64,000 nt of DNA from Chamaelirium japonicum (GCA_947650365.1 OX393552.1:51826043-51890042); one strand, 5' to 3'. Shown: positions 23,575-37,735, numbered from the stretch's first letter. A program made the numbers and translations. The notes: generated from the letters alone by a model not told the origin.

Positions 23575-26048
23575 TCCTACTCACCTTATTAAAATTTTCG
23601 TCCCGAAAATTCAATTGTTAAATTGCGGATATAATTCTACTATACTATCAAAGCAACGAAGAGCGAACTTATGGCTGGCACAAATATTATTACTAATATT
23701 GTCAATAAGAAAACTAAACTAATACACCATACTCACCAAAACAAAAAGTTTGCTTCAAAATCTACCACTCACAACTTTACCCTCTCACCTAACGACATCG
23801 ACACATAAACATATAAATAGAATGAAACACACCGAATTGTACACTACCAACACTACTCATGAGATTGAACACTGAGTATTCCAAAATATGCATCTCAAGT
23901 GATCCACACTAGATAGCTCCCTTCTGGCAATAGGGAGTCGTCTCATTGACGCACTCTAAGACTCGGGAATTGGTTCTAAACCGTAACTTAGACTCAACTA
24001 AGTAATAACCAGCAAGCTAGTTATGAGTGACAAAACAAAGAAAATGACTATCCCCCCCCCCCAAACTAGCTGCGGTTACTCATTCCAACAATCAACCAAC
24101 ACTACGGCCAAACGAAGATTCATGAACTCCTCACAGAGCAAGGAAAATGCTGAAATAGATTAACCGATATAATCAGAACAACTTGAAATAATTCAAGACA
24201 AAGCAGAACCAATTGGATCCTTCCGAGAAAACTTTGGAAAAATAAAAAGATAATCGAGAAAAATCGGACAATCTCATAACACCAAGAATCAACAGAATCA
24301 TCCATAAGGAACCAAAACAAATGAAGGCAATTAAAACCGACACAAACAAAACCGAGGGGTAACAAATCAAAGAGAATTGACACTACAAAATATAAGAGAA
24401 TTCAAACCGAGGCGATTCAAAAACAATTGACAAAATGTCATAAGGAAACTCAGAAATATCAAAGATAACTAGAACTAGACCCAAGCGTACTGAAATAATT
24501 CAAAACTATCACACCCCACCTAAACAATGATGAAAGCAAATCAAGGAAACACTAATCATCTGAGAAAATGTATGGACCAACACAAAAAGAGTTGGACGAT
24601 CAAAGAGAAATCAGAAAACTACATGTGACTTAGAATTAACAAAGCCAAGATGAAAAACATCATACCTAGGGCGAACTAAGAAGGACCATAAAGAAATTAG
24701 AAAGCATCATGAGCCAGGAACAAACCTGGGGTAGATCGGTATCACTAGACTATTGGATATGACATAATAAATAGTTATCCTCTATCATTAATTAAAGAGG
24801 GAAAGTTGAACAACAAATAAAATGATTCGAACAAGGCCATAAATAATCTCCAAAAACCTGGATAACCCGAAAGGAGTCAGAATTATCGATAAAAACACGA
24901 ATAACCCAACAACACAGAAGACAACTACTAAGAGATATGATAGTCGGATGTAAACGAATGTCCCTAGAAACTAACCAGTAGTGGCAATTAATATCAGGGG
25001 TCGATGAAGAAAAGCTAATTGGTAACAACACTCAACTGTCAACGGGATGATCAAAAGATAAGATGAAAGCCAACAATACAATCCAAAAATCTCGAAGCAC
25101 CAACCAGGAATTATAATATGGTCAAAACCTGCTATCTCAACCCATGACGAGTAAAAAAAAAGACCTAAGGAAAATCACAAAACATAAACCAGTAGAAAAA
25201 AAAAACAGTTAGCTAATACCACTAATTTAGGAAAGAACTGCAAAAAAAAGATAAGAACTAATCAAAAGCTAGAAGGGTACCGATTTTTTTTTTTGTAATT
25301 CAAACTAGGAACTAATGATTAAGAGGAATGAAAGACGAATACATAATACATTTTACGGTAGTAAGTTATACAAGAGTACTAAGTCAAGATTACAAGAGTA
25401 CTGAGTCAAGATCATCTTCATTAAAAAAAAAAATAGTTGACACCATATCTTAAGAAAAAAAATATACGCAAATAACGTGCTTGACTCTAACACAGAAAAA
25501 CGTCAAGATGCTAAAAAAATCTAAGAATTCCAATAAATAAGCATCACTAAGCAAGACACCATTGAACCTCATATTCAATCATTATGTAATCAACCTCTCG
25601 AATCGATCTTCTTCATGCAAGGAGAAAAACTTAAAAACACTAGAATAGTTACAGCCATTGAAACGTCAGAACGTCTAATAATATAAATATGAGCCACGAG
25701 AGATGCATCAACCGAAGCTACACTAGAATCTATGTTTAGCAAAAACCTTATTCTTGGAATTATAAACACCAAAAGAAACATCTACGGACACATCCGCATA
25801 CTAAGACCAAATACTATGACATTGTCTAAGGAGCCTATCACTATGCTCGGAGAAGAGAGAAATAGAACCTTCGACGGACTCCTAGGACCTAAGATAAAAA
25901 TAATAGAAATCATGAACCATACCATGTTACCAATTCTAGTACTAGCCATCTGCGACAAGAATACCTATTAGAGAACTACTCTGAGACCTAAACTTCTACT
26001 CCAACAGTTCTAACCCCTAGAACCATATCCCTAGGCTCTGATACCAGC
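23575..26048 (-). other. Eroded interior of outer gypsy element
   Basis: About 2.5 kb, AT-rich, bounded by the polyprotein-end-like sequence next to the 3' LTR and by the primer site at 26034-26046. No protein domain can be recognised on either strand. Poly-C (24050-24062) and poly-A runs are present. A fossil. Confidence 0.65.
26034..26046 (-). other. Primer binding site, tRNA-iMet (outer element)
   Basis: On the minus strand TGGTATCAGAGCC lies two bases after the LTR end 'ggggtgtggca'. It fixes the element's orientation and shows that 26049-27176 is the 5' LTR. Confidence 0.85.
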
Positions 26049-27176
26049 TGCCACACCCCAGAAATCTGGAACCGATCCCTGGGATGTGAGGTGAGAAAAA
26101 TCAGGGGATTTAGGGTTTGGTCAGCTAACTACACCAATTAAGGTTTCTCACAGGACTGCAGCTCTCTCCTAAATAAAGAAGGAGGAGGGAGAAACAAGGG
26201 GTATTTTAAAACTTGATTTTTTTTTAATATTTTATTAAGAGAAAGCCGAGAGAGCTAAAAACTTTCGATAGAGATGACCATGCTCGACCTTCAACCGGGC
26301 TATCCTCTCAGCATGTGCGGCCTACCGATGCCCCACATGCTGACAGAATTCCCTTTTAAGGGAGCACGAGGCTCAAGCCTCTGACGGCGAGCCGAATAAT
26401 CTCGCCCGCTCTCTAGCACTCGGGTCCTGATTTATGGGTCATATCTACGGAGCTTGTCGACTAGGTCACTTTAATATTCATATTTTCATAGGGAGCAACC
26501 CTAGGATTGGGGCCTTGAGGAGAGGCCTACCCAGAAGATTCAGCTGGATCATCACCACTAATAATCATAAACACTGACTAGACAAAATAATCATTATTCT
26601 AATTCAATCGATTACATTGCTAGAATAAGAAAAACTACAAGACGATACACTGAAGATAAGATACTACCGCGGTCCTAACTCCGTCTCGAGCCTCCTACTG
26701 CTACTCCTGAACCTCTGTACCTGCAGGAGAGTCTACTCGTGGGAAAGAGTAGCCCCCAATGGGAAATTGGGAGATTAGCCAAATTAATGGTTAGTGACAT
26801 CCTAGTAGCCTTTAATAATATAAGACAACCGATCTAATTGAATTAGATTATATTTAGCAGTTCTAATCCTACCAGCAGTCTATGTTCTCATGCAATACCT
26901 ACTGTCACTAGATTGTCTAACATAAAGTTCATTCGATATTCCACCGTATTAATGAACAAATAAATCTACCATCTAGATTATCATGCTTTACAATTTCATA
27001 AGCCAACATTAAGATTCCATAATTGTTAATTAGCAATCATATAAAATATCTATCCTAATGTGAACCCCGGATATTTTGTTCATCCTGCCCCCGGTCGGGC
27101 ATTACTATAGGGCCTTTTATTTCGATATAGAGGGCCAACTCTCTCGCCGTGCATCCCGGATTTCTGGGGCGTGACA
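26049..27176 (-). repeat. Outer element's 5' LTR (copy B, short form)
   Basis: It is 1128 bp and close to 95% identical by eye with copy A over the shared region. Its two edges are inverted matches of each other ('tgtcacgccccagaaatc' at the outer edge), whereas copies A and C begin TGTAATAC on the sense strand. It abuts the TGCCT target duplication. Confidence 0.75.
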
Positions 27177-27181
27177 TGCCT

Positions 27182-28238
<1,057 letters not shown>

Positions 28239-28333
28239 AAGAGAGAAGAAAAGAAGAGTTTGGAACGGTAATTCCATATGTTTGTGTTGCTGCCGCCGAA
28301 CCCACCATACTTCCATTCCTCGCTTGCCAAAGA

Positions 28334-29148
28334 TGTCACGCCCCGGATCTTTGTCAATCGTCGAAAACCCCAAGAGCGAACTTTCACTGCTATTTTTTTT
28401 AAAGAAAAGAGAAAGAAAAGAGTTTTAAGTTTGTTCTTCCTTACTCGAAGCAATTCAATACCTGAAGACACTGGAACACTCATCCTCGCAAGGAAGATAA
28501 AAAAAATCATTTTTGTAAAAAGGAAGTATTGTTCGACTGTTAGAGTGCATCATTCTTGGAAGGAGGGAGACAACTCCCTAAACTCATCTAAAAGTTTTGC
28601 ACTCGTACGAGCATGAGACTTGAGCCCAAAAGGTGAGTCATTCCTCACGTCACTCTGAATTAGTCTTAAGAGGCTCCTCACACTCATTTATTTTATAATT
28701 TAGATTAACAAAAGTAGTTGGTATCTCTAGCCAGAATAACACACTACCAGAAGCAAACTTTCTATATTAATCAATTATCTTTACATCTCAACCTTGGAAT
28801 ATATTTCAACATCCTGCTGGTTTAAACAAGACCAGCCTTGAAATCTAAAGTTCCTGCTCCAGCTCCAACGCTCTACAGCAACTCCACAGCTCCTAGCTCC
28901 AGTTATTTCATCAGCTATAAACGTCTGTCTGGTCTACGAACCCAACTCCTTTTTATATTTGGTTTGTGCCCAACAAAAAAATACGCACAAACCTTGACTT
29001 ACTTAGAAGACTAAGTGACTCAGTGAGCCACACTAATATCTATCAAAAGAAACTGATAAAAATATGAATGGTGCCTTAATCAATAACATTTGTTATTTTG
29101 CCATAAATCAAATCATTCCTCACTAGCACCGTATTTCGAGTTGTGTTA
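28334..29148 (-). mobile_element. Possible gypsy LTR remnant
   Basis: It begins 'tgtcacgccccggatc', like the other gypsy LTR edges here, and ends 'gagttgtgttaca', the complement of a TGTAACAC start. On the minus strand 'aaaaatttagagg' precedes the start and could be a purine tract. No target duplication or partner LTR was found; a 3' LTR or truncated solo LTR is plausible. Broken and old. Confidence 0.35.
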
Positions 29149-29410
29149 CACCTCTAAATTTTTTTTGACATAATCAATATCGCTTTCGACTAATATTAAT
29201 TCTTGATCCTATTTCAATTAATATCATACCTCTATTACTTCAAATGTTATAATAATATCCTTTATTCAAATAATATTGAATCTCATAAAATTCATAGCTC
29301 AAAAAATATCGAGTCTTGACTTATCCTAAGACATTCATCAGTGATGCTAACAGCGTCATACTCATCATGATCTAGCATAGTATTATACAACCGATGTCTA
29401 TCATAGAATC

Positions 29411-30030
29411 ACTATCATAACCTTAACCACTAGTCTTAGGGTATTCAAAAAAGACCACTAGCACCTAAAGACTCCTGGTAATAACCGAATTACTAGTGAG
29501 TCTACACGTCAACCAAACCAATCCGGTGCATCTGGTGTCTTAGATTCCCCTAATCTAGGACTAGAATAATAACTCTAACAGCAATTCTAGGGTGATGTTA
29601 CCATAACTCAAACAACTAGTTTAGGGTAATCAAAAGCAACCACCAGCACCCAAAGACTCTTGACAATAACCAGATTACTAATAAGTCTACACATCAACCA
29701 AACTGGTCCGATGGATCATGGTGTCTCAGATTCTCCTAATATAGGGCTAAAACAATAACTCTAACAGCTATTCTAAGGTGTTGTTACCATAACTCAAACA
29801 ACTGGTTTAGGGTACTCAAAAGAGACTACCAGGACCCAAACACTACTATCAATAACCATATTACTAACGAGTCTATACATCAACCAAACTGGTCTGATGT
29901 ATCCTGGTGTCTCAGATTCTCCTAATCCAGGGCTAGAACAATAACTCTAATAGTTATTCTAAGGTGGTGTTACCATAACTCAAACAACTAGTTTAGGGTA
30001 CTCCAAAAAAACCACCACCAATCAAAAACT
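29411..30030. repeat. 186-bp tandem array, about 3.3 copies
   Basis: The marker 'gttaccataactcaaacaac' occurs at 29597, 29783 and 29969, exactly 186 bp apart, with an older unit from about 29411. Units share 'tagtttagggta', 'aaccaccagcacccaaagac' and 'ctcagattctcctaat'. Related sequence recurs at 35455-35560, beyond the solo LTR, so the LTR inserted within a larger repeat domain. Confidence 0.85.
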
Positions 30031-30114
30031 TATTTCATGACTTCTGGCCAGAACTTTTCGAGTCAATCGCCAACTAAATCGGTCAGATGCTGCCTATGTA
30101 TATCTCAACCCCAT

Positions 30115-33100
30115 TGTCACGCCCCAGAAATCTGAAACCGACTCCTGGGGTGTGAGGTGAGAAAAACCAAGGGCTTTAGGATTTAGTCGACTAACTACAC
30201 CAATTAGGGTTTCTCACAGGACTGTGGCTCTTTCATAAATGAGGAAGAAGGAGGAGGGAGAACAATGAATATTTTATAACTTGATTTTTGTTTCAAAAAT
30301 ATTTTTATTTAAAAGAAAGTAGGGAGATAAAATTTTGCCGACAAAGATTACCACGCTCGACCTTCAACTGGGCTATCCTCTCAGCATGTGTGGCCTATCG
30401 GTGCTCCACATGCTGATAGAAGTCCCTCTTAAGGGAGCACGGGGCTCAAGCCTCTGACGGCGAGCCGAGTAGCCTCGCCCGCTCTCTGACACTCAGGCAC
30501 TGGTTTAGAGGTCCTATCTACATGGTTAGTCAATTAGGTCAATTATTTTTCTTATATTTCCATTGTGATCTACCCTAGGCTTGTGGCCTTGAGGAGAGGC
30601 CTACCCAAAAGAATTCAGCTGTATCATTGCCGCTAACAAATAACAAAACAATAAAAGAGACTAAATGATTTTTATATTTATCCCAACAATTACATAGCTA
30701 GAAATAAAAAAAACTGTAATACGACAAACTGAAAACATAACACTACTGCAACCCTAACTCTGCCTCGAGCCTCCAACTGCTACTCCTGAACCTCCGAACC
30801 TGCAGGAGAGTCTACTCGTGGGAAAGAGTAGCCCCCAATAGGAAATTGGGAGATTAGCCAAATTAATGGCTAGTGACATCCTAGTAGTCTTTAATACTAT
30901 GAGACAACCGATTTAATTATATTTAACAGTCTCATTATATTATTAAGGTTTGCAGAATGATAACCTAATCCTACCAGTAATCTATGTTGTCATACAATAC
31001 CTACTGTCACTAGATCATCTATCACAATGTTTATTCAATATTCTACAGTACTAATAACGACCATCTAAATGTCACTAGATTATCACATTCTACCATTCCA
31101 TAATCCAACATTTAGATTTCATAATTGATGATTAACAATCATATAAAACATCTATCCTAATGTGAACCCCGGATATTTTGTTCATCCTGCCCCCGGTCGG
31201 GCATTACTATAGGGCCTTTTATTTCGATATAGAGGGCCAACTCTCTCGCCGCGCATACTCCAACACCATGCGCAAAATCACCCAGATGATCATAAGGGGT
31301 TTTCCGTCTTTCACGGTGGAGCTCTACCGCCCAACTTGCTTTCTTTAGGGTCTTCAACTACCCCGGGACAGGATTGCTAGGCCAATCCCTCGTCGAGGGC
31401 ACCACCTATTGGCTTTACCACAATCCCTGCCCGTGACCCCCTAGCCTACTGATCTTCGGCTGTGCGCGCAGGGTGGTTCACGGCCCTTGCGCGCACGGGA
31501 TCCAATCTTTCCACAATATAGATTATCATATTCAATTATTAAAAAAAAAGTGCCAAAAACTCAATACAGTGAATAACCACCATCAAATATATACCGAGAC
31601 AGATAAAAAAGGTACATGCTTTAATTAATGATTTGCAACATTTTAACCCTGGTCCCGCACTGCTCTCGCAACCCATGCATCACAATAAGCCTACATTACT
31701 CTCGCCCGTATTCCTGTGTGCCCGGGTCTCCACACTCCACTCAGGAGGGTAGACCCCGATAATTATTATTTAATTATTAAGTTTCAAAACTTAAGGAAAT
31801 TCCTACTTACGGTGTCCAAGCAATCAGCAGAAATAATTATTCTTTAATTATTTTTGGTATAATTATTTTAATAATATTTTAAAGCATGCGTCGCCGGACT
31901 CGCGACTTCGCATGCAAGGAGGGGTCCACGTGACCACATGCGGCGATGCCCGGCGGGACCCGCATGCAGTATCGAGGACACCTACTCTAGTTGTTCTCAT
32001 ATCCCACTATCAAAGACCACGGGAAGGGGAGTAGATGTCACCTGGTTGTCGATCACTCACAAGCTCCTACTAACTGCTCTTGATCCGTCTCTGCTCAATC
32101 TACGGCTGGATCGTCCTGGTTACACACTTGGATTTTGTAGTAAGCTCATCTTCTGCTCGGAGTTAAACTTCTATTGATCGAACTCCACATGGGAGCCTGG
32201 TAAACCAATTTTTCAAGTAGGTGTGTCAGAATAATAGAAATCTAGGGTGGTTATGTCAAGGCGTCATTACGACGCAACTAGGGTTTACGCCTAAATAGCC
32301 GGTTCACCCTCCGCAGGGGATCGACTAGCAGTGATTTCAATCACTGAATCGCCCTCAATAGGGACTCAGCAGACATTTGGCACTATGGTATTGGCCAAGT
32401 CACCCTCCACAGGGGATCAACATTGAATCAAGAGCATGGGGATCTATGCGATGATTAGGTTTGGTGTGCGGGGACTCGTCCCCGAAAAATAGGTCCGGCC
32501 TATTTGGAAGGGTATGACTTAAGGGTCAAGTGGGATCGCTGAGTCTCTGAGGGTCCTCCAGTGGTACAGATAGGTGGGTATCGGGATTCGAAACTCGATG
32601 CCGCAAATTTTGCGGGATTCGGAGTTTGAATAGCAAAGTTAAGGCCGATTCAAAATCGGCTGAACTAAGGCCTATTACAGGGTATTTTGGTAATTTTGCA
32701 TTCTTGAGGTTAACCTACAGTCAGCGGGTAGATCTCGGAAAACCGATTCCATTGACGCCGATTTCGCCGAATTTCGACATCGGACAACGAAATGGTGGCT
32801 GAATTAGTTTTAGCCACTAGGTATTGCATATTGGTGGACCCCACACACTTATGTTGGCCCCACCCACTTAAGTGGGGTCCACCACTTAAGTGGGTCAACG
32901 GGATCTGCCAATTTAAAGAGAAACCCCTTAGTTAACAATATAAATGTTTAATTATTTAGATATATATTAAAATTATCCAAAGCTTATTATTATTCATTTA
33001 ATTTACTATTGGTGTCATTCATCTTTCTTACCGTTCGAGAGCTCGGCGAAGGTTTTGACCCGCTCCCGTGCAACCACAGGTAGTCGGCCCACCTCCCCAT

Positions 33101-34561
33101 TGGCGTCGATCCGAAGAGGACGCGAAGGAGATCATCGGGGAGGCGCCAGTTTGTGCCAATGTGGCCCCGTTCCGAGCCGGCGAACTCTGGAGTTCGGCTC
33201 GGAAATTGGGTTGGGTTTCCTAAACGGAGGATGAGAAAGGAGGTGGTTTGCTCCGGCCGACTTGTAGCGGGCCGTGGAGCACCTGACAATGCAAGGGGGG
33301 GGCGGCAGGTGTGTCGCATGGCTGGGACGGGTCGTGGTGGTGATGGGTTTGGCGATGTTCGCCGGTCGGGTCGCCGGGTTACTCGCATGGAAGGAAACGG
33401 CAAAGGAGGGAGAGAGAGCTCACCGTGGGAGGGGATCGGCTCGGGGAGGTCGCCGGCGCACGAACGCACGGGAGGGGAGGGGCTGCAGGCGGCGGTGCTA
33501 CGCCTCCAACTCCGCACTCTTCCTTTCTTTCTCTCTTCCTTTCTCTTCGTTTCTTTCTCTCTGGTTTCTCTCTTTCTTTTCCTCTCCTCTCTGGTTCACT
33601 GCAAAGGGGGGATGGGATTCGGTTTTCAACAGGGTGAGGGAGAGAAGATGATGGGCAGATGGGAGAGGGTCGGGATTGGTGTTTAAAGGAGGAAGGGGCG
33701 GCGGCCGGCGGAATTCGGGGCGGGATCTGGGGCGGCGACGGCGGCGGGATTCGGGGCGGCGGCCGGCGGGATTCGCGGGCTTGGGAAGAGGGGAGAGCAG
33801 GGGCGATGGGACGTGAGGAAGGGGGGCGCCTGACGGGTCGGATCGGATCGGAGAGAGGGGGTCAGGTAAGAGAGAAAGAGAATCCGAGTGAGAGAGAGAG
33901 GAACAGAGTGAGAGAAAGAGAGAGGAATGAGAGGCTGGGTGGGTTTGGGGCTCAGGGTCGGGTCGGGTTTTGGGCTGGGGTTCAAGAGAGAGAGAGGAAT
34001 TTGGTTATTAGGTTGGATGAGTTGGGTTGGGGTTTGGTTGAGGAAGGGTTGGCTGAATGGGTAGTGGGTGATGGGTTGGGTTTTGGTTGGGATAGAGAGA
34101 GAGATAGAGAGAGAGGGAGAGGTACGGTTGGGAAATTTTGGGGATGGGTTTTTGATTTAGGTTTTAATTTTAATTTATTATTTTTTTATTTTTTTATTTT
34201 TTTTGAAATCAAACATAGCTCGCAGTTGAGCATGGCTCACACTCGAGCTTGCATCGCACCTAGACGGGCCGATGCGCAAACCTCACGAGTCCGACAGACT
34301 CGCCTTAAAACCCATTATATAATTAATTTATATTATTATCAAAACGTTCATGCCATGCCTTGATACACACGTTAGCATGCTCGTGTAACGATCACCATAC
34401 CTCTAGTGTCGCCTAGCGATCCGGACCCGGGACCCACTGCCCGGTCCATCTCATGTTCAGCACACCTTATCAACAATGCGAAATCATTTTAGCAATAATA
34501 TAATAATAATAAAAACTGAGTCGCCCTGTGCAAAAATGACTCTGGAGTACCGGGTATTACA
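30115..34561 (-). mobile_element. Solo LTR of the same gypsy family (copy C), 4.45 kb
   Basis: On the minus strand it starts TGTAATACCCGG (34561) and ends GGGGCGTGACA (30115), the same ends as copy A. Flanks carry a 6-bp direct repeat CCCCAT at 30109-30114 and 34562-34567. There is no primer site at the low-coordinate edge, as expected for a solo LTR left by LTR-LTR recombination. It is more diverged (about 12-15% by eye) from copy B than copy A is. It contains a GC-rich and GA-rich stretch (33000-34150) with overlapping open frames on both strands, which I read as low-complexity promoter-side DNA and not genes. Confidence 0.65.
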
Positions 34562-34989
34562 CCCCATACCAAGATGATGTCCAGAGTTAGACGACGATTA
34601 CGGTGTCACTATTTCCTCTAAACTATGGCCTGGACCCCAAATACACATCTAAGTGTTTGAAGTAGCCAATATAGAGACTAGGAAATAACTCTACCTCCAA
34701 ACCATCGTGTGAGCCTAAGCTCAATCCATTCTCAGTTTTATGTGATAAGTTCTGCTCTCGCATGTGACGACGGGATTATCAACTGCGCGTGATATGGGTT
34801 TACACCTGTCCATACGCGATTATCACCTTGCTTTCCGCATGCTTAGTTATGACCTACTACGTTACAAAGCATCTCCTATCTTACTAGCACAAGTCATAGA
34901 CACAAGACCAAACCCAACCCCGAGGGTCTAGTCACTCATCGTGGTAGAGCCACTCAAGATGAATTCAATCAAACATACAATGCAATACA

Positions 34990-35430
34990 TCTCCTATCAT
35001 TATCATATACTACTTGTGTGACTAAGCATCGTCGTTAGTTAGCAGGAAAAATATCCCCCTAATCAAAACAAGGACAGGGGATACGACTTATACAGTATGA
35101 TAGCGGTACAATCGTCACACCCTGCATTTTCTATTCCACTTGTACTATCAATTATCCTAAGTTTCTACATAATCGTGTATCGTCATCAGTGAGTAGGAGA
35201 AGTAACCCCTAACCAAACAAGGACAGGGAACACTACTTCTACAGCACAATAACGGTACAACAGTCATACAAGGCTTTTCCTATGCTACTTGTAATTATGC
35301 CTACCATAACTTAGCAATAACATAATGTGTCACTCACAGTAAATAAGCAACAAGATATTCTTTAACCAAAACATGGTAGAGGATGCATACTCTATATACT
35401 ATAGAGGTGCCTTAATTCTAACTATTTATT
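34990..35430. repeat. About 153-bp tandem repeat, 3 diverged units
   Basis: Phrases 'cgtcgttagttagcag', 'cgtcatcagtgagtag' and 'cactcacagtaaataag' lie about 153 bp apart (35029, 35181, 35335). Each is followed by 'ccaaaacaaggacagggga'-like sequence. There is no coding content; DNA between 34568 and 34990 shows nothing recognisable. Confidence 0.65.
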
Positions 35431-35454
35431 CTATAAGAAAATTTCTTAATATGA

Positions 35455-36060
35455 TACGCACCACTAGTTTAGGGTATCTACAAGGGACTACTACCATCCA
35501 AAAGATTCATTCCTGTCCACGAGCCACGAGAACCTATTGAGTCAAATGCACTATTCGTTTAAGTCCAAATATAACCAAGTCTACCATCACTCTATGCGAC
35601 AAGCGATATAGTGAGTTAGATTTACTAAACTAAAGTGGGGTCACTGCTCCCTTTTAAACCAGAGTTAACAATCGAATCACCTTTATAGGTATCCTGAGAG
35701 GCCTAAGTGATAATTAGAAACTAATCCTAACTTTAGTAAACTTAGAAGGCTAAGAATTTAGCTCAATACAAACTAGAAAAACGAGTAGAGCTTTTGCCCC
35801 CCTTCTAGTATATTGAAATGTTCCTCGGCCTGAAGGTTGTTCCTCGGCTGTACATGGTCAAGTCACACCTATCCTTAGAAACTACAAGGTGTCATACACT
35901 CCAAGGAGTGTGGGATATTAACTTTAGATGGGTCAAGGACTCAACTCAACAGAATATAAAAAAATAGGCGGTGCTTCCGCCCTCTTTCTTTGGATATCAA
36001 AGCGGTCAGCCCAAAGGTCTATCATCGACTATGGTCAAGCCACACTTGTCCTTAGAATCT
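35455..36060. repeat. Repeat-domain remainder with 178-bp duplication
   Basis: 35455-35560 is homologous to the end of the 186-bp array near 29990-30080. The phrase 'atggtcaagtcacacctatc' recurs 178 bp later (35853 and 36031) followed by 'cttagaa'. Non-coding. Confidence 0.55.
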
Positions 36061-36156
36061 ATCGGGTTATCCTTATGTGTAGGGCTACATAGTGGGTTCA
36101 ACCATCATAAGCTATAGTATAACCACACACTCTAATGTCTAACAAACCATCAACTA

Positions 36157-36563
36157 TTACCAGTAAAAGTCAATTTTAAAAGTCAACAAAAATAGTAAAA
36201 GTCAACTATAACTAGTAAAAGTCAACTATCATAGTCAACTATGAATAACAAAAGTAAATTATAAATAGTAAAAGTCAAAAATCAGAGTCAACTATGAATA
36301 GCAAAAGTCAACCCTATAGGTCAACTATGAATAATAAAAGCCAACCTTAAAGGCCAACTATGAATAGTAAAAGTTAACTTTAAAGGCAACTATGAATAGT
36401 AAAAATTAACCTTATGTGTCAACTATAAATAGTAAAAGTCAATCTTAGGTCAACTATAAATAGTAAAAGTCAACATTACTAGTCAACTATAAATAGTAAG
36501 AGTCAACCTTAGATCAACTATGAATAGTAAAAGTCAACATTGTTGGTCAATTATAAGTAGTAA
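36157..36563. repeat. 31-34 bp minisatellite, about 12 copies
   Basis: Repeated core 'gtcaactatgaatagtaaaa' with variable 8-12 bp linkers. It is AT-rich, with no long open frame. Confidence 0.85.
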
Positions 36564-37418
36564 ACCACTCATATTCATTTCTATTTGATCTACAAGATCA
36601 AAAAGGGGGAAATCATTTAAAAACTCAAGAACATCAAGAACACAACAAAAAAAAAATGGTTAGGTGTTCATGCTTTTAGGATAGGATTTAGTACTTAATT
36701 AAAATTTTGATCTAAATAAATATTGTACCCCTACTCATTTTATACAACTTTCATTCAATACACAATTCTATATGAGTTAGTTGGAAGTATAATAATTTTG
36801 GATTTATGGACTGCTGGTAGTAAGCCCTAAAAACTAAGAAGATCTCATATTTCGAGTATGATATAGAACTCTAAATCACTTTTTTCCTAAATGATGATTG
36901 TACATTTATACGTCCTTAAAAACTTTTATGTTAACAAAAAAAATCAATTTTGAGTATTTAGTGATTACCTAAAATGGATAACAAGATTAAACCTGTCATT
37001 CAAATTATTGGCAATAATCACAATCTTCCATATAAATTCACTTATTTTGGTATACAGATACTCTCAAAAGATAATGATCCCTAAAACAAAGTATCTCCAG
37101 ATTAAACCCTCTACAATTTTCATTTGACTTAAATTTTATTTTGATCATATATTAAAGGCTTAATTTTGGACTAAATCAAAACATGCCCGATAGTGGCAGC
37201 AACTTGGATCTTGGGTTTTAAATCTCAAGACCAAACTTTGCTTCCACCCAACGAATTAAAAACCTTAGATCTAACTACCTATGGTTCTATATGTGTAGCT
37301 TACCTTGATTTGCTTAGATAAAGTTCCACAAAAAGCTTTGACCCTTCTCTTTTCTTTTTCTTCTTCTTCTCCTTTTAATTCTCTTTTTTTCTTTCAAAGA
37401 AAACTAGCAAGCTTCCAT
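36564..37418. other. AT-rich intergenic stretch
   Basis: No gene, RNA or element ends recognised. A pyrimidine-rich run ('ttctttttcttcttcttctc') lies at about 37350-37400. Confidence 0.4.
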
Positions 37419-37735
37419 AGGGCCTGTTTGTATTTGGTCAACAGGCTAACTAGTAAAGTAAATGGGATAAAAAATTTACTTTTCTGATTTTTGTATTCAA
37501 AAAATTGTAGTAAAGTAAATGGTAGGAAATTTACTAGTAGCCAAAAAGTTTTACTTGAAAAAAGCCAAGTAAAACTTTTGATTTACTAGTAAAAGGCTCC
37601 GTTGACCATGCCACGTCAGCCTATGGCACAATCGAGAAAGCATCACATGATAGATTCAACTATTTGGGGAATGACATGTGACCTTGCCGGTCGCTTTGCA
37701 CCGTCGTCGCCGGCCACCATCTCGTCTCCCACTGT

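Larger units (their letters stand above)
14141..27176 (-). mobile_element. Ty3/gypsy-type element carrying a nested gypsy
   Basis: The outer element runs 5' to 3' from high to low coordinates. The low-coordinate (3') LTR is 14141-23574, split by the inserted element, about 2.5 kb without it. The 5' LTR is 26049-27176. The tRNA-iMet primer site lies at 26034-26046, two bases inside the 5' LTR. The target duplication TGCCT is at 14136-14140 and 27177-27181. Next to the 3' LTR, on the minus strand, is 'ttttcgggacgaaaatttt', typical of chromovirus polyprotein ends. The internal region is short and badly eroded, so the copy is dead and was probably moved in trans. The LTRs differ by about 5% by eye over their shared part, suggesting a few million years. 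Confidence 0.8.

Noticed and set aside
33153-34363. Overlapping 125-234 codon frames
   Set aside because: They lie in the GA-rich, GC-rich part of the solo LTR, overlap in several frames and on both strands, and show only low-complexity Arg/Gly/Glu sequence.
29411-36563. CRISPR-like array
   Set aside because: Repeat units are adjacent and of satellite or minisatellite type, with no unique spacers and no cas genes; the genome is eukaryotic.
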